A stretch of DNA of 64,000 bases from Balanoglossus misakiensis. Taxonomy: Eukaryota > Hemichordata. A model generated the notes under the pieces. It made no database searches. It had not been told where the DNA came from and was given only the letters and a program-made list of their open reading frames with translations. Of the stretch, positions 1 to 9,764 are shown piece by piece. Positions within the stretch are counted from its first letter, which is position 1. Each line of letters starts with the position of its first letter. Both the position numbers and the translations under genes were made by a program. Where the stretch lies: contig CM082593.2 in NCBI GenBank assembly GCA_040954595.2, forward strand, positions 6,386,001-6,450,000, written 5' to 3'.

Positions 1-3000
1 GGATCTGTCGCTGAACCGATTTCAAGAGATGCCGCCGGTGATACTCGCGCTGAGACACGTCGAGGTACTGAACATGGACGGGAACATGCTGTCGACGGTC
101 CCGGCGGACATCAAGGAAGTCGACAGCCTTCGGGATGTCTCGTTCGAGTACAACAAGCTCGAGACGTTGCCTCTGGCGCTGTTTCTGATGCCCAGCGTTG
201 CTAAAGTCAAAATCAGGGGGAATAACCTCTCCGCCCTGCCGAAGGACCTGCACGTCCGCATGGTGTACAAGGAGATCAACGGCATCTTTCTCACGGACAA
301 CAAATTCAAGAGGATCCCGCCGGAAGTGCTGGGGCAGGGTGGCGCCGCCGAGCTGTTCATGGACAACAACCTACTCTCGGAAATTCCACAAGAGATCGGG
401 AAGCTATCCGGACTGAAGAAAATAGAACTGTCCAACAACATCATCAGTGGAATACCAGCGGAGCTTTTCGAAATCCCGAAACTGACACACTTATCCATTG
501 GACACAACCAGATAGACGAACTCCCTCCGGCTATCGGTAGGTTTTAATGCTTTTTTTGATAATGTAATGTAAGTTGTCGGTTCTTCATCAGAGGTGTCCC
601 GTTTTCCAGATTTGTCCGACTATATGGTCAGCAGATTTTTCATTTCGACTTTTCAGGGCGAGTCGATCTTATCCTTGGAAGTCTTTGTTGCTTCAAACTT
701 TGCTATGTCCTATGACAAAAGAAAAAAAGATGTTATTTTGCAATACGGAAAAACACATTTACGGAAACTCCATAAATATTAACAAACGTAAATAATCGTC
801 CATGCCACATTATTTACGAAAATATTACAAGAGTACCATAGAACTGGTCTAAGTCTAGCCCCGCTGCTTCTAACACAAGCGAGAAACAAATTTATGATTT
901 TAGAGACTTAAAGTTTAATAATGCTCCGTCATGGCTGATTCCTGTATTCATTGCTTTATTTGGTCGATCGATCGATTGATTTGCTGGCTGATCGATCCAT
1001 CATTTCAGATTCAGATTCGGATTCAGAAAACTTCATTATATCTCTATTGTACAGGGCATGCCGTCATGTTGCAGGTGCTCGTCATCCGAGACAACAGAAT
1101 CAAGACGTTACCGGACGAGATGAAGAACCTCCGGAAGCTGAAAGTCTTCGACTTGGCCCAGAACGCCGTCGAGGACTTCCCCCTGGTGGTGACCGAGATG
1201 ACGAGTCTGGTTACCCTGAACATGGCCGCCAATCACCTGAGGTTTCTTCCGGAGGAACTCTCCAAACTCATCCGCCTGAAGAGACTGGGACTCGGCCAAA
1301 ACATGTTGAACGACAACGCCTTGCAAGTCCTCATGCCGCTGACCTGGGTTGAATCCGTGTACCTGGAGAATAATCTCATCCACTGCATACTCCCGGAGGT
1401 CGCTGAGGGGTTGAGGGAATTGAAACACCTGTCTCTGGATGGGAACCCTATAGAAGACATTCCGGAGGTCTTAATGCAGAAAATCGGTCCACGGCCAAAA
1501 ACAGGTGAGTGTTACTACCAGTTGTAGAGCCATAGATATAGATGTATTATACAGTACCATTATAATAATTGTCATGCCGACACATTGATGGTGTTCTGTT
1601 TACTTCAAGTTGATATAAATAATTTTAAATTCATAGGAAAGGGGTAGACAAAGGGGATTGAACAATATTAATTGCCGAAGAAAGAAATATACACGAGGAG
1701 GGCCTTGTGTATTGATCCTTGGCATGGATCACCAAAAACTGCCGAGTAATTTGCTAACATCTTAGTGACCTTTGTGGGTTTTGTGTGTCCATTACTGCAT
1801 CGTGGGAATTTTGAATTTCACATTTTTACATTTTTCAGCTAACAGGGAGGAGGTTGTGAAACCTGACGTGGACATGTTTGGCGGAAAACAAACGTTCACG
1901 ATCACACCGAATACTGAGGTATATAATTATGATATTAACACTTAATATTGATGTGGTAGTGAAACACGATCTAATATTAATATGTGAAACGCATTAAAAC
2001 AATTTAATACGCGTCAGGTATACAGTCAAACCTGTCCTGGTGGCCACCTCTACATAGCGGCCACTTTGTTACAGTCCCTGTACAATTATGATGTACATTA
2101 ATTGACCTGTCTATAAAGGCCAGTTTGGGAAAGTCCCGTGACTGACCACTATAGACAGGTTTGTCTGTAGATCAATTAGCATTGCAGTATGTATTAAATG
2201 TTTAATATTTTTGTGTGAAATGCCATACTTTAACCGCTTCGTGTTTTATGTTCACATAAGGACGAGCAAATAACCATATCGAACACATTTGCCCTGGAAA
2301 TCCCCAAAGAGGCTGTGACAGACGAGATGACGTTTCACGTCGCATACGCAGACGAGGAGGACAATCGGAACACGAGTTTGACTCTAGGGGAGGGCGAACA
2401 ACAGGAGTCCGAAATGATTGACGTCACGCCTCGCTCGACGTCGTTTGGATCCCTGGTCAGTCTGGTGGTCAAGCTGGATGCATTCAATGATCCGTCCAGG
2501 GATCTGGTCATTATGCAGAAGGGTGAAGGCGAGAGCTGGAAGCAGCTGAAGACATACCAGGTAATAACAAAACGGAAGTACCCCCCAGAAAAATATGATG
2601 GAGGTGCCCTTAAAATTGCACCCCATCATTTTCGGGTAGTTGGGTCCCCATAGAAGCCAAAACAGCAAAAAAGTCAATTTCAGCACAAAAATCCTACGGG
2701 AATACACATCATACCACACTATAATGAAACAAGTGTTACGCAAATGAATGTAGATAAAATGTATCCGTCCATCATTGTGCAATACGACGACATTGACAGT
2801 TGTCATAGGAACACCGCAATTCAAATTGTTTGCGAGAATATTGAATTTTAGGTTTGAAAATGCATCCCAACTTGTGTGAGAAATATAATCTCTCAGGCCC
2901 TTTAGGGTGTCCCCGTCCATTCGGCGAACGGGTCGCTAGCTCTGATTTCAGGGAGAATACAGCCCTTGGCAGGCGAAGATGCCGTGGTGTGAGATTCTAG

Positions 3001-4562
3001 GCCTATAAGCCTCTTGGTTCTGCGCCGCAGAATTCGGTTCACTTGTTGTCTTCATAATGCTTTGACTCCTTTCAGGAAGGCAGTCTCACCAAGGTCAAGG
3101 TGAGAAGTCTGACTGGGTTGGTGGCCGTCACCAAACCGCACGTGGATGAAATGGCACTGAGCGACAAGGGGGGGAAATTGGAATCCACCGGCGTCAAAGA
3201 TGTCTCGGTGTCCTTCCCCGGTGGCGCGGTCGACGAGAAGGAGTCCATTTTCATGGAGGTGGACCCCATGGACGCCGCGGTCACGGACGAGTCGGACGCG
3301 CTGTGCGAAGCCCGCGCAGACGTCTCCGTCTCTCCGTGTGTCACCATAAAGGGGGCCAACGGCAAGAAGCACCTGGAGTTCAAGAAGGAGGTGGAGGTCT
3401 CCTTGCCGATGCCGCCGCCCATTCCGGGAAGGAAGGACAGCGACACCGATATACGAGTCCTCAAGGATGAGCGCGATAATAATATCTGGAGAGACGTCAC
3501 CGACGACCTGGGACCAATCCTCAGACACGCGAGGAGAGCTTCGTTCGGAATTCGGTCGTTTAGCGGGTAATTGAAGATTGCGTGTGTGGTTTAATGTACA
3601 TGTATTTACATTTTCATGTACTATAAAACCGGCAACATACGATATGCCAGAAATAAGTTTTCTTCTGAAGAAATTTAGTTTCATAGTAGCATCTTTAAAT
3701 TAATCACGTGTTACATTGAAAATATTGGTGTTCTCCAGACCTCCCCTGGCAATATATTGACAGTATAGATGTCGTGAGTTTTGAAGTTGAATCTTTGCTT
3801 CTGTTGTTCAGGCAGTGTGATTTGCACAGATTCAACTGTCAGTCGTATGTTTTATGCATAAATATTTCTGCAAACCTATTAAACCTTGTTTGATGAAATG
3901 TTTATGATAAGGCAAAGATTCGGGTTCTTTACAATTGGCCTTTTAATGAAAAATGCACCTTGCAGTCAAAACACTTTTTTCGGCTATTTTAACATCTCGC
4001 ATACGGAATAGGGACTACCCCCCCCCCGAGTTAATGTAATATTCACTGAGCCCTTTCCCATCATTGGTGTTTTGGTCTATTTCCAGTTACGTATTGGCGA
4101 GGACTGATCCACTGAGGAGAAACCGTGCTCCTTCAGTCGTCTCCAGAATGCGCCGGAGCCCCAAGGGCAGCAGACGACCTGCCGCCTTCAAGGTGAAGAT
4201 CCTCCTCATGCAGCTGAGTATAGCGCCGCAGAAGATGGTGGTCAGTGTCGTCCCGGCAAACAGGCTCCGGCAAAAGCGGCGAGAGTTCGTCGACGCCAAC
4301 TACCACGCGTACGGAATACCTTACAGCGGCGATATCATATTGAAGAGGGGCGACACCGTTGCCTTTGATGTCGAGAACGGCTTCGCCTTCACAAACGAAA
4401 ACAGGAAATGCGTTTTCTATCCCAACCGCGACAATACCACTCACATTTACATCGAAGCCAAGGAAGACGTGGATTTCATACAGAATCGTGCGATTGGATT
4501 CTTGAAGTTCTATAAGAAGGACGGAAGTTTGGTTGCTGAGCTGCCATTTAAGGTATTCTTGG

Positions 4563-4652
<90 letters not shown>

Positions 4653-6351
4653 CCCCTCTCTCATTTTAACTTTAGTGGATGGACTAGAAGATGTCATTGA
4701 TTATTGACTAGCGTCTTATACTACTACATAAGGTCTTTATGATTTATCATTCAAACATTTCATGTCTATTTTAACCCCGGTAAACTAGACTGACATGGTA
4801 CCCCTTTTAACACTGTCTTTATTTTGTTACAGATTAACAAACAAACGCGACGGTTAAGCAGAGTACTGACAGATCTTGATACAGTGATCGAAGAATTCGA
4901 AGAAGAAGGTATGAAATTAGTATTGACAATTGAGGTATTGTATGCGTTGCAGAAGAAGGCGGTTTGGGTGTCAGTGAAAGAAATACCCATCCGTTTACAA
5001 GTCAGATATAATTACAAGCACAGTTGTAAAGACGAACACAAAACCATACAGCACAGACAATATTAAAGCACTCAGACGTTGTGAACGCACTTCCGACAAA
5101 AAGGCTGAGAAATGACACCCGGTGTTCGAAAATAGTCAGCTTATCCTGCCCCAATATGTGGCGCCTGGAAGCAGTCACTCTCAAACACATGTCACTGATG
5201 GCACGATGATCATTTGTGTAAGAGATGCACTGTACTTATCCAGTAGCTCATGACGTCTGCCATCAAGCGTTTGAATGGATCCACTCTCAAGTTCCTTCCA
5301 AAAGACAACTCCAGTCTAGCTTGAGTCGAGCCCAGTAAAAACTTTCGATTCAGATTTTACTTTCGTTTTATTCCCCCCCACCCCAGACCCCCCAGACTAT
5401 GACTTCTTCTTCAGTCTGCTGGCTGGCACCCTGTTGGCTCCTTATCAGCACCTGAAAGACTTCGGCCTCAGACTGGGCCTGGAGCCGGAGGAGATCGCAC
5501 GCTTCAGGAATTTGGAGCTGAGGCAGCAGGTCTACCGGATGCTGTTGCTATGGAGAGAGAAAGAAGAGCAGAAAAGTGACAAGGCAGAGATGAAGAGTCT
5601 GGTGACTGCACTGAGAGACCACAGATTTGAGGACCACGCTTCTGCTCTACAGACCTTCAGGCGGTCGGATCCAAATACAGGTAGAGCTCTTTGACCCATG
5701 ATTAATCCTTGACTTATGACTAATCCATAATCCTTGACTGAAGATTGAATACGGCGTATCTTCTGACCAAGCAATCCATGTTACTGCACGTAGGGCAGTT
5801 TTGGCCATTGTACGGAAGGAAACTGCACCGTATGTGTTACTCGAAGACTTTCCAAACCACTCTGAATGTGTCAGAGCAACTTGATTTTTATCGGCTTTCG
5901 AATGACTTTAGGTGCCACACATTTCTTTTTAATGCACGGCCACCGAATGACATCTGCGATTGGCCACACAACCAGTTCTCACTGGTAACTATGGCGGCAT
6001 TTACACTGGTGGCCGTATACCTTTTTACTATCCAACTTTCTATGATGCTACACAATGCCTGTTTCAGACATCCGGGGCGCCATGAGGCACGTCGCCTGCA
6101 ACATCGATCCGCGGGAGATGAAAATGCTGGCGCGCTACCTCCGCCTGAAGGAGAACGAAATCGAGACGATCAGGCACGATCATCCGAACGACTGCCGGGA
6201 GCAGAGCTACCAGATGCTTCTGCTGTGGGTCCGGAGAGCCGGCAGTGACGCAACAATAAGACGACTGGTCGAAGCCATGCTTGGCCTGCCGACACTCAAG
6301 GAACTGTCTGACGAATTGGTCATGAAATTTGGTGGTATGCTCAGCAAGTAA
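1..6351 (+). CDS. PIDD1-like LRR-ZU5-ZU5-UPA-Death-Death protein, 5'-partial, nine exons
   Basis: The exons read 2-536, 1055-1504, 1839-1918, 2261-2560, 3076-3566, 4087-4552, 4833-4908, 5387-5680 and 6068-6351 (TAA). All phases agree, giving 2976 coding bases and 991 residues in the window. The first codon in frame starts at base 2 and the 5' end is cut by the window edge. Domain order is about 14 leucine-rich repeats (residues 1-320), two ZU5 domains (about 335-635), a UPA-like region (640-775), then two Death domains (805-890 and 900-985). LRR-ZU5-ZU5-UPA-Death is the order of vertebrate PIDD1, the scaffold of caspase-2 and NF-kB signalling platforms; one Death domain is usual there and two are seen here. 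A cytosolic or nuclear death-fold adaptor role is inferred. No signal peptide or membrane segment is seen in the part present. The 3' end faces the convergent kelch gene. Alternative: another UPA-family (UNC5/ankyrin-related) death protein. Confidence 0.85.
2..1504 (+). other. Leucine-rich repeat block of the PIDD-like gene (exons 1-2)
   Basis: About 14 repeats of 23 residues follow the pattern LxxLxLxxNxLxxLPxxL, with conserved Asn in DNNLL, SNNII, GHNQI and RDNRI. Exon 2 is taken to start at 1055, not at the later AG before 1075. Only 1055 keeps the reading frame, and it restores exactly 23 residues between successive LP motifs across the junction (LPPAIG to KTLPDE). The donors are gtaggt after 536 and gtgagt after 1504. 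The repeats presumably form a binding surface; the ligand is unknown. Confidence 0.85.
1839..3566 (+). other. Tandem ZU5 domains of the PIDD-like gene (exons 3-5)
   Basis: The first ZU5 has GGKQTFTI, then TFALEIPKEAV. The second has GGKLESTGVKDVSV, then SFPGGAV. Both fit the ZU5 core of a beta strand followed by (I/F)P.GA(V/I). In PIDD1 each ZU5 ends with a His-Phe-Ser autoprocessing site. The matching places here read S-L-T (in KVRSLTGLVAV) and S-F-S (in GIRSFSGY), so the catalytic His is missing from both. The alignment was made by eye. Confidence 0.7.
2021..2169. mobile_element. 149-bp MITE-like element with TACAG terminal inverted repeats
   Basis: The left end reads TACAGTCAAACCTGTC and the right end, reverse complemented, reads TACAGACAAACCTGTC: 15 of 16 bases agree. 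Inside are more partly complementary stretches (GGTGGCCAC, AAGGCCAG). It lies in the intron between exons 3 and 4 of the PIDD-like gene. The outer TA could be a mariner-type target site, but this is a guess. There is no coding capacity, so it would be non-autonomous. Confidence 0.6.
4087..4908 (+). other. UPA-like domain and linker of the PIDD-like gene (exons 6-7)
   Basis: Exon 6 encodes a beta-rich region that begins with a basic linker and continues with FKVKILLMQLSIAP and KRGDTVAFDVENG. This is the place where PIDD1, UNC5 and ankyrins carry the UPA domain. The family has low sequence identity, so the call rests mainly on position. Exon 7 adds 25 residues ending in an acidic stretch, EEFEEEG, before the Death domains. 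Exon 6 ends at 4552 and a long TC repeat starts about a dozen bases inside the following intron. Confidence 0.6.
4564..4644 (+). repeat. (TC)n microsatellite
   Basis: About 80 bp of uninterrupted TC dinucleotide followed by a C-rich imperfect tail to about 4668. It begins roughly 12 bases after the splice donor at 4553 of the PIDD-like gene. On the transcribed strand it forms a long pyrimidine tract. Confidence 0.95.
5387..5680 (+). other. First Death domain exon of the PIDD-like gene
   Basis: This exon encodes a whole Death fold of about 90 residues: YQHLKDFGLRLGL, then EPEEIARFRN, QQVYRMLLLW (the typical helix with conserved Trp), then a helix ending in LVTALRDHRF. It is phase 1 at both ends, the same as the next exon, so it could be skipped or duplicated without a frameshift. 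The acceptor follows a C-rich tract at 5373-5384. Confidence 0.8.
6068..6351 (+). other. Second Death domain exon of the PIDD-like gene, with stop codon
   Basis: Encodes a second Death fold: MRHVACNIDPREMKMLARYL, then RLKENEIETIRHDHP, SYQMLLLWVRR and LVEAMLGL, ending in GGMLSK and TAA at 6349-6351. The LLLWxR motif and the spacing match the preceding exon, so the pair looks like an exon duplication that has since diverged. The acceptor is tttcag at 6062-6067. Confidence 0.8.
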
Positions 6352-7254
6352 GGCAAAGATAAAGGAAGGACAGTTTCCGAATCCACACGACGCCGTAGAG
6401 GGCGGTGTTAAGCCACGTACACTTGGAAAATACAAGTTATCACATGCGTTTCGGTACACTTTGAATATATATATTCTTGTCACAAACGTCCACCAGAAAC
6501 ATGATTTGTTTTATTCAATATTCATTTATTATATTCAGAGGTCATAAATTACAGGAATCCAATATTTCCATTACAATTATGTGGTCCAGAGCTGTGAACA
6601 AAATTACAATGTGATAAGAAGAAATGCTATTATATCAAGAGATACTGGTATTTAATCAAAATGAATTAGTGTTCATCTTATTCATCCATGATACATGTAT
6701 GATGTCAATGTGCGAGTACATAGTTAACTCATTTACATGAAACCGGTCATATCATGCAAGTTCTAGCATAACATAGTAAGTTGTTTCTCAAAAGACATCC
6801 AATGGGAGAAAAGTGTTCCCATTTACGCAAATTATCAGGTGGTTATGGTATATTGTGTTCTACTCAATGTGTGTATATTTTGTATAAAAACATTTATTCA
6901 GTGATCATGACTTGTCCTTAGTTCATTCATTATATCTTTGCCTTTGGGTGGAACTGTACAAGGAATGGAAAGCCCCATATACAAGTTCACATTACAGTAT
7001 TCACATCAACTGTATGTAAGCACTGTATCCTGAAGTTCATTGTAACACAGAGCTGAAAGTGTTCATTAAACTTGGAAGAAAAGGTATTGGATGATTGCCT
7101 CCTTGGTGTTGAGATTGTCACTGCAACGTTCAAATTTGCAGTTTATTCAACCTGCCAGTGGACAGTTTAGACACTGCAGATGGTGAGCATTTATTACGAA
7201 ACGCCATCTTTGATCACTGCAGTTCTCATCAACGATGACACACACACCGACGTT
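6352..7254. other. Convergent intergenic stretch / 3'UTRs
   Basis: This AT-rich sequence lies between the stop codon of the PIDD-like gene and the stop codon of the kelch gene on the other strand. It should hold both 3'UTRs. Minus-strand AATAAA signals for the kelch gene are visible at 6893-6898, 6525-6530 and 6510-6515. I see no canonical AATAAA for the plus-strand gene close to its stop. No other gene is seen here. Confidence 0.6.
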
Positions 7255-8211
7255 TCAGTCTAATTCTGGGCGGATGTGTTCTGCCTGCAGGCAGATTTCG
7301 CAGAAGAGGCTCTTCTCCGTGTCCAGCAGTCTCCGCAAGTTCTCCGGCACCAGGTGCTGGAGGTCGACGCCGTACTTCTCCTCCGGCGAAATCCTGACTC
7401 CGGTGTCTGTCCAGTGGGTCCTGGTTACGATGTACACCTGGCCGTCCAGCTGCACGACCGAGTCCTGGTAGTGGGTGGGTATCCAGCGGTCGGTGTTGGA
7501 CGTGTCTCGGCTCCAGGAGACGAGCATGTCTTCGTCCACTTTCCCGATCCACAGGCAGAGTCTCTTCTCGCGCTCGTCGCGGGTCACAACGCAGATGTTC
7601 CTGTCGATGACTTGGACCGACACCGAGAACCCTTCGCCGCTGGACTTAGAGCGGCGGGGTTGTGCAGCTTCACTTGCATCCGGTGGAATCGAACCAGACA
7701 GCGACGCGGGCCACTCATTCTGTTCCGGATCGAAACACCAGTAGGCCCTGTCGGACTTCTCCGTCGCGCCGAGAACAAACAGGTACCCGTCGATCGCCGC
7801 CAGGTTATCGATGCGCATCAGCGAAGCCCCTTGCTTCTTCATCACGCGACTCAGCGGGTACAGGTACTGCCATTTCCCTGAACTCAAGTTATACCGCGTG
7901 ATGTCATGACCCAAGCTGACATACAGACAGTTACCCAGCATGGCCATGGCGATGTTACTCGGACACGTACTGGACAAGGGACAATTCAAATCTGTCCACC
8001 GATTCATGGCTGGGTTGAAGCAGTAGACGGTTCTGTCGAGCGAAATGTACAAGTTGTTGGCGTGGACGAGACAGGCATCACCGTTGGCGATTGCGCGACT
8101 CGGGTGTTTTAGTCCGCTGATGTCATTCCATTTTCCAGAAGACCAGTTGAAAAATTTGATGTGTAGATTAGAAATGAGATAACGTCCAAAGTCGCTTAAC
8201 TGTAGCAGAAC
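7255..8211 (-). other. Kelch-repeat exon, divergent
   Basis: Five or six degenerate blades can be recognised from a hydrophobic strand, a Tyr, and a downstream Trp (CLVHANNLYISL..VYCFNP..RW; GNCLYVSLGHDITRYN..KW; DGYLFVLGATEKSDRAYWCFDP..EW). The Gly-Gly pair that defines canonical kelch repeats is absent from every blade, so automated profiles may score it poorly. Confidence 0.7.
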
Positions 8212-9321
8212 CTGCAATTTAAAGGTAAAAACACCTATATCAGAGGCATAGCTTTGGGTTCATTTCATGACCAAGTAAATCGTAACTAGGGACATGGGCG
8301 TATACTATAGAATCAGTCTCATATTTATACTTTCAACCCCTTCAAATCGGAATAAATTACAGGAATAAAGTGAGTTAGAAAACAAAATAATAGTGATTCT
8401 TGAGAATGTTTAAAGTTCTGTTGGGTATATTTTGGTATATTTGTGCACAGGTATATAAAAAAACTATGCTGTTAATACCTTTTTGAAATTTCCCCTTGCG
8501 CGTACTTGGACTTTAGTTGGTAGTGCGTGTTGAACCAGAGTCTGTTTGACCAAATCGCTGAACAGTGGTACAGCCATGGCACTGTGCAGGCTACAGAGTT
8601 CGTTCAGTTGGTAGGGTTCTATCAATATGAGCCTGACTTTCCCCAGCAATTCCTCCGCATGCTGAAGCCTATTTTCCAGGTCAAAGTTCAGCCAAGAGAG
8701 CACAGCCATCAAGACGTTCTCCTCGGATCGCACGTGAAGGTCGTCGTCAGCGAGGATGCGGAGGAGTACATCCTTGGAGACAAGCTCAGAGAACTCCGCT
8801 TTGGAAGATATATCGAGAAAGTTTTCTTTCATGGCTTTGGTGACCGCATCTCTCAGTTTTGCCAAACCGTACATTTCAGCTGTCTGGAGCGATGACACGT
8901 AATTGCGAACGTCGCCCGGGTTGTCATGGAATTGCCGGATCATAAAATCGCTACAGTGGTTTATAGCGCCCTCGTACTGCAGGTGGTTGGCGACGTCCAG
9001 TACCTCGAAGACGTTTTCCGACGAAAGACTTGGGAAAGCTCCGGTGTAAATGTACTCCAGAACGAATCTGAACCCGCCCGCGGTCAAATTCTCTCCTTGC
9101 AGATGTGCGACGTGCTCTGAGCTTTCCTTCATCCCACTTGTAAACATGGAACGAAAGTAATGACAGGAGGCTGCCAGGACTGAAGTGTGAGCGACAAAAT
9201 CTTCACCCTGCACTCGCACGATTGCATCGCAAAAAATACCTTCTCTCCTAAGAGCATCTAGTCCCTCTCGCAGTTCAACAGCGGGGTGCTGGGCTGACAA
9301 ATTATTGCAATCGCCGCTCAT
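7255..9321 (-). CDS. BTB-BACK-kelch (KLHL-like) protein, two exons
   Basis: Exon 1 is 9321-8479 (281 codons) and exon 2 is 8211-7255 (318 codons plus TGA), joined in phase 0 to 599 residues. The donor is gtatta after AAAAAG and the acceptor is ttgcag. The start ATG at 9321 has A at -3 and is followed by a short leader before the BTB domain. BTB covers about residues 20-125 (CDAIVRVQGEDFVAHTSVLAA, then YFRSMFTSGMKE). BACK covers about 130-240 (AEMYGLAKLRDAV, then VLSWLNFDLENR). The C-terminal half has repeats of the W-x(n)-Y kelch type (KWNDISGL, RWTDLNCPL, KWQYLYPL, NEWPASL) but no Gly-Gly doublets. Proteins of this type are usually substrate adaptors of Cullin-3 ubiquitin ligases; the substrate cannot be told from sequence. 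The tail carries a CxxC (FCEIC). Specific KLHL orthology is not assigned. Confidence 0.9.
8479..9321 (-). other. BTB and BACK exon of the kelch gene
   Basis: This single exon holds both domains. The BTB signature D-A-I-V-R-V...F-x-A-H-x-x-V-L-A-A-x-S is intact, followed by LEYIYTGAF. The BACK signature AEMYGLAKL and the helix VLMAVLSWLNFD are also intact. The exon ends with a basic stretch (RARGNFKK) at the junction to the kelch part. Confidence 0.85.
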
Positions 9322-9764
9322 TTTCGCTATCCAAGCTATATCAGTACCAACACCCGGAAATAAATTGCATTTGAAGTAATCTAAAGACCACTTAACTTTC
9401 TGTGATTTACGCCATATTGATAAAGCTTAAGATAAAGATCTTGGACGATACAAATAAAGATATCTTTGCATAAGTAGTAAAGATTTACATTTTGAAATCA
9501 ATTGCATAGCTCTCGAATCCTTCGTCGTCATTCAATATGCTTCTAACAGAGGAAATAACAGCAGTACTTTTTACCATGGAGTTACGTACTCAAATTCATA
9601 GGAAACACCCTGTCAAGTATGACGTCACTGGGTAGGTCAGAGTTCACTGGCACTTCGATGGCGGATGCTGGTGTCAGTTGCTGTGCTGTGTCGAAGCATT
9701 TCGTGAAATTCGCCTCTGTTTAAGAGTTCGCGGGTGAAGTAACCTCAAGAACAGGGCGTAATAG
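9322..9764. promoter_or_regulatory. Divergent promoter region and probable non-coding first exon of Ndst
   Basis: The region lies between the kelch start codon (minus) and a strong plus-strand donor, TAG|GTAAGT, after 9764. A perfect cAMP-response element TGACGTCA sits at 9620-9627. The sequence from about 9640 to 9764 is less AT-rich than its surroundings and looks like a first exon. Since the next supported plus-strand gene is Ndst, whose 5'UTR exon at 37538 starts with a splice acceptor, this is the most economical partner. The transcription start is not visible and the link is inferred. Confidence 0.45.
9658..9723 (+). CDS. Short upstream ORF in the putative Ndst first exon
   Basis: A 21-codon ORF begins with ATGGCGG and ends with TAA, 41 bases before the donor at 9765. 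If the exon belongs to Ndst, this would be an upstream ORF ending before the splice junction, able to lower translation of the main frame. There is no homology evidence that the peptide itself has a function. Confidence 0.25.
   Translation: MADAGVSCCAVSKHFVKFASV

Noticed and set aside
1075-1090. Acceptor TTGCAG before 1075 as the start of exon 2 of the PIDD-like gene
   Set aside because: It breaks the reading frame from exon 1 and the 23-residue LRR spacing; the AG at 1053-1054 fits both.
3052-3684. 210-residue minus-strand frame
   Set aside because: Antisense shadow of the second ZU5 exon; the plus strand has the ZU5 signature and splice sites.
7276-7881. 201-residue plus-strand frame opposite the kelch exon
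   Set aside because: It is an antisense shadow of the kelch-repeat exon, whose minus-strand reading has clear domain structure.
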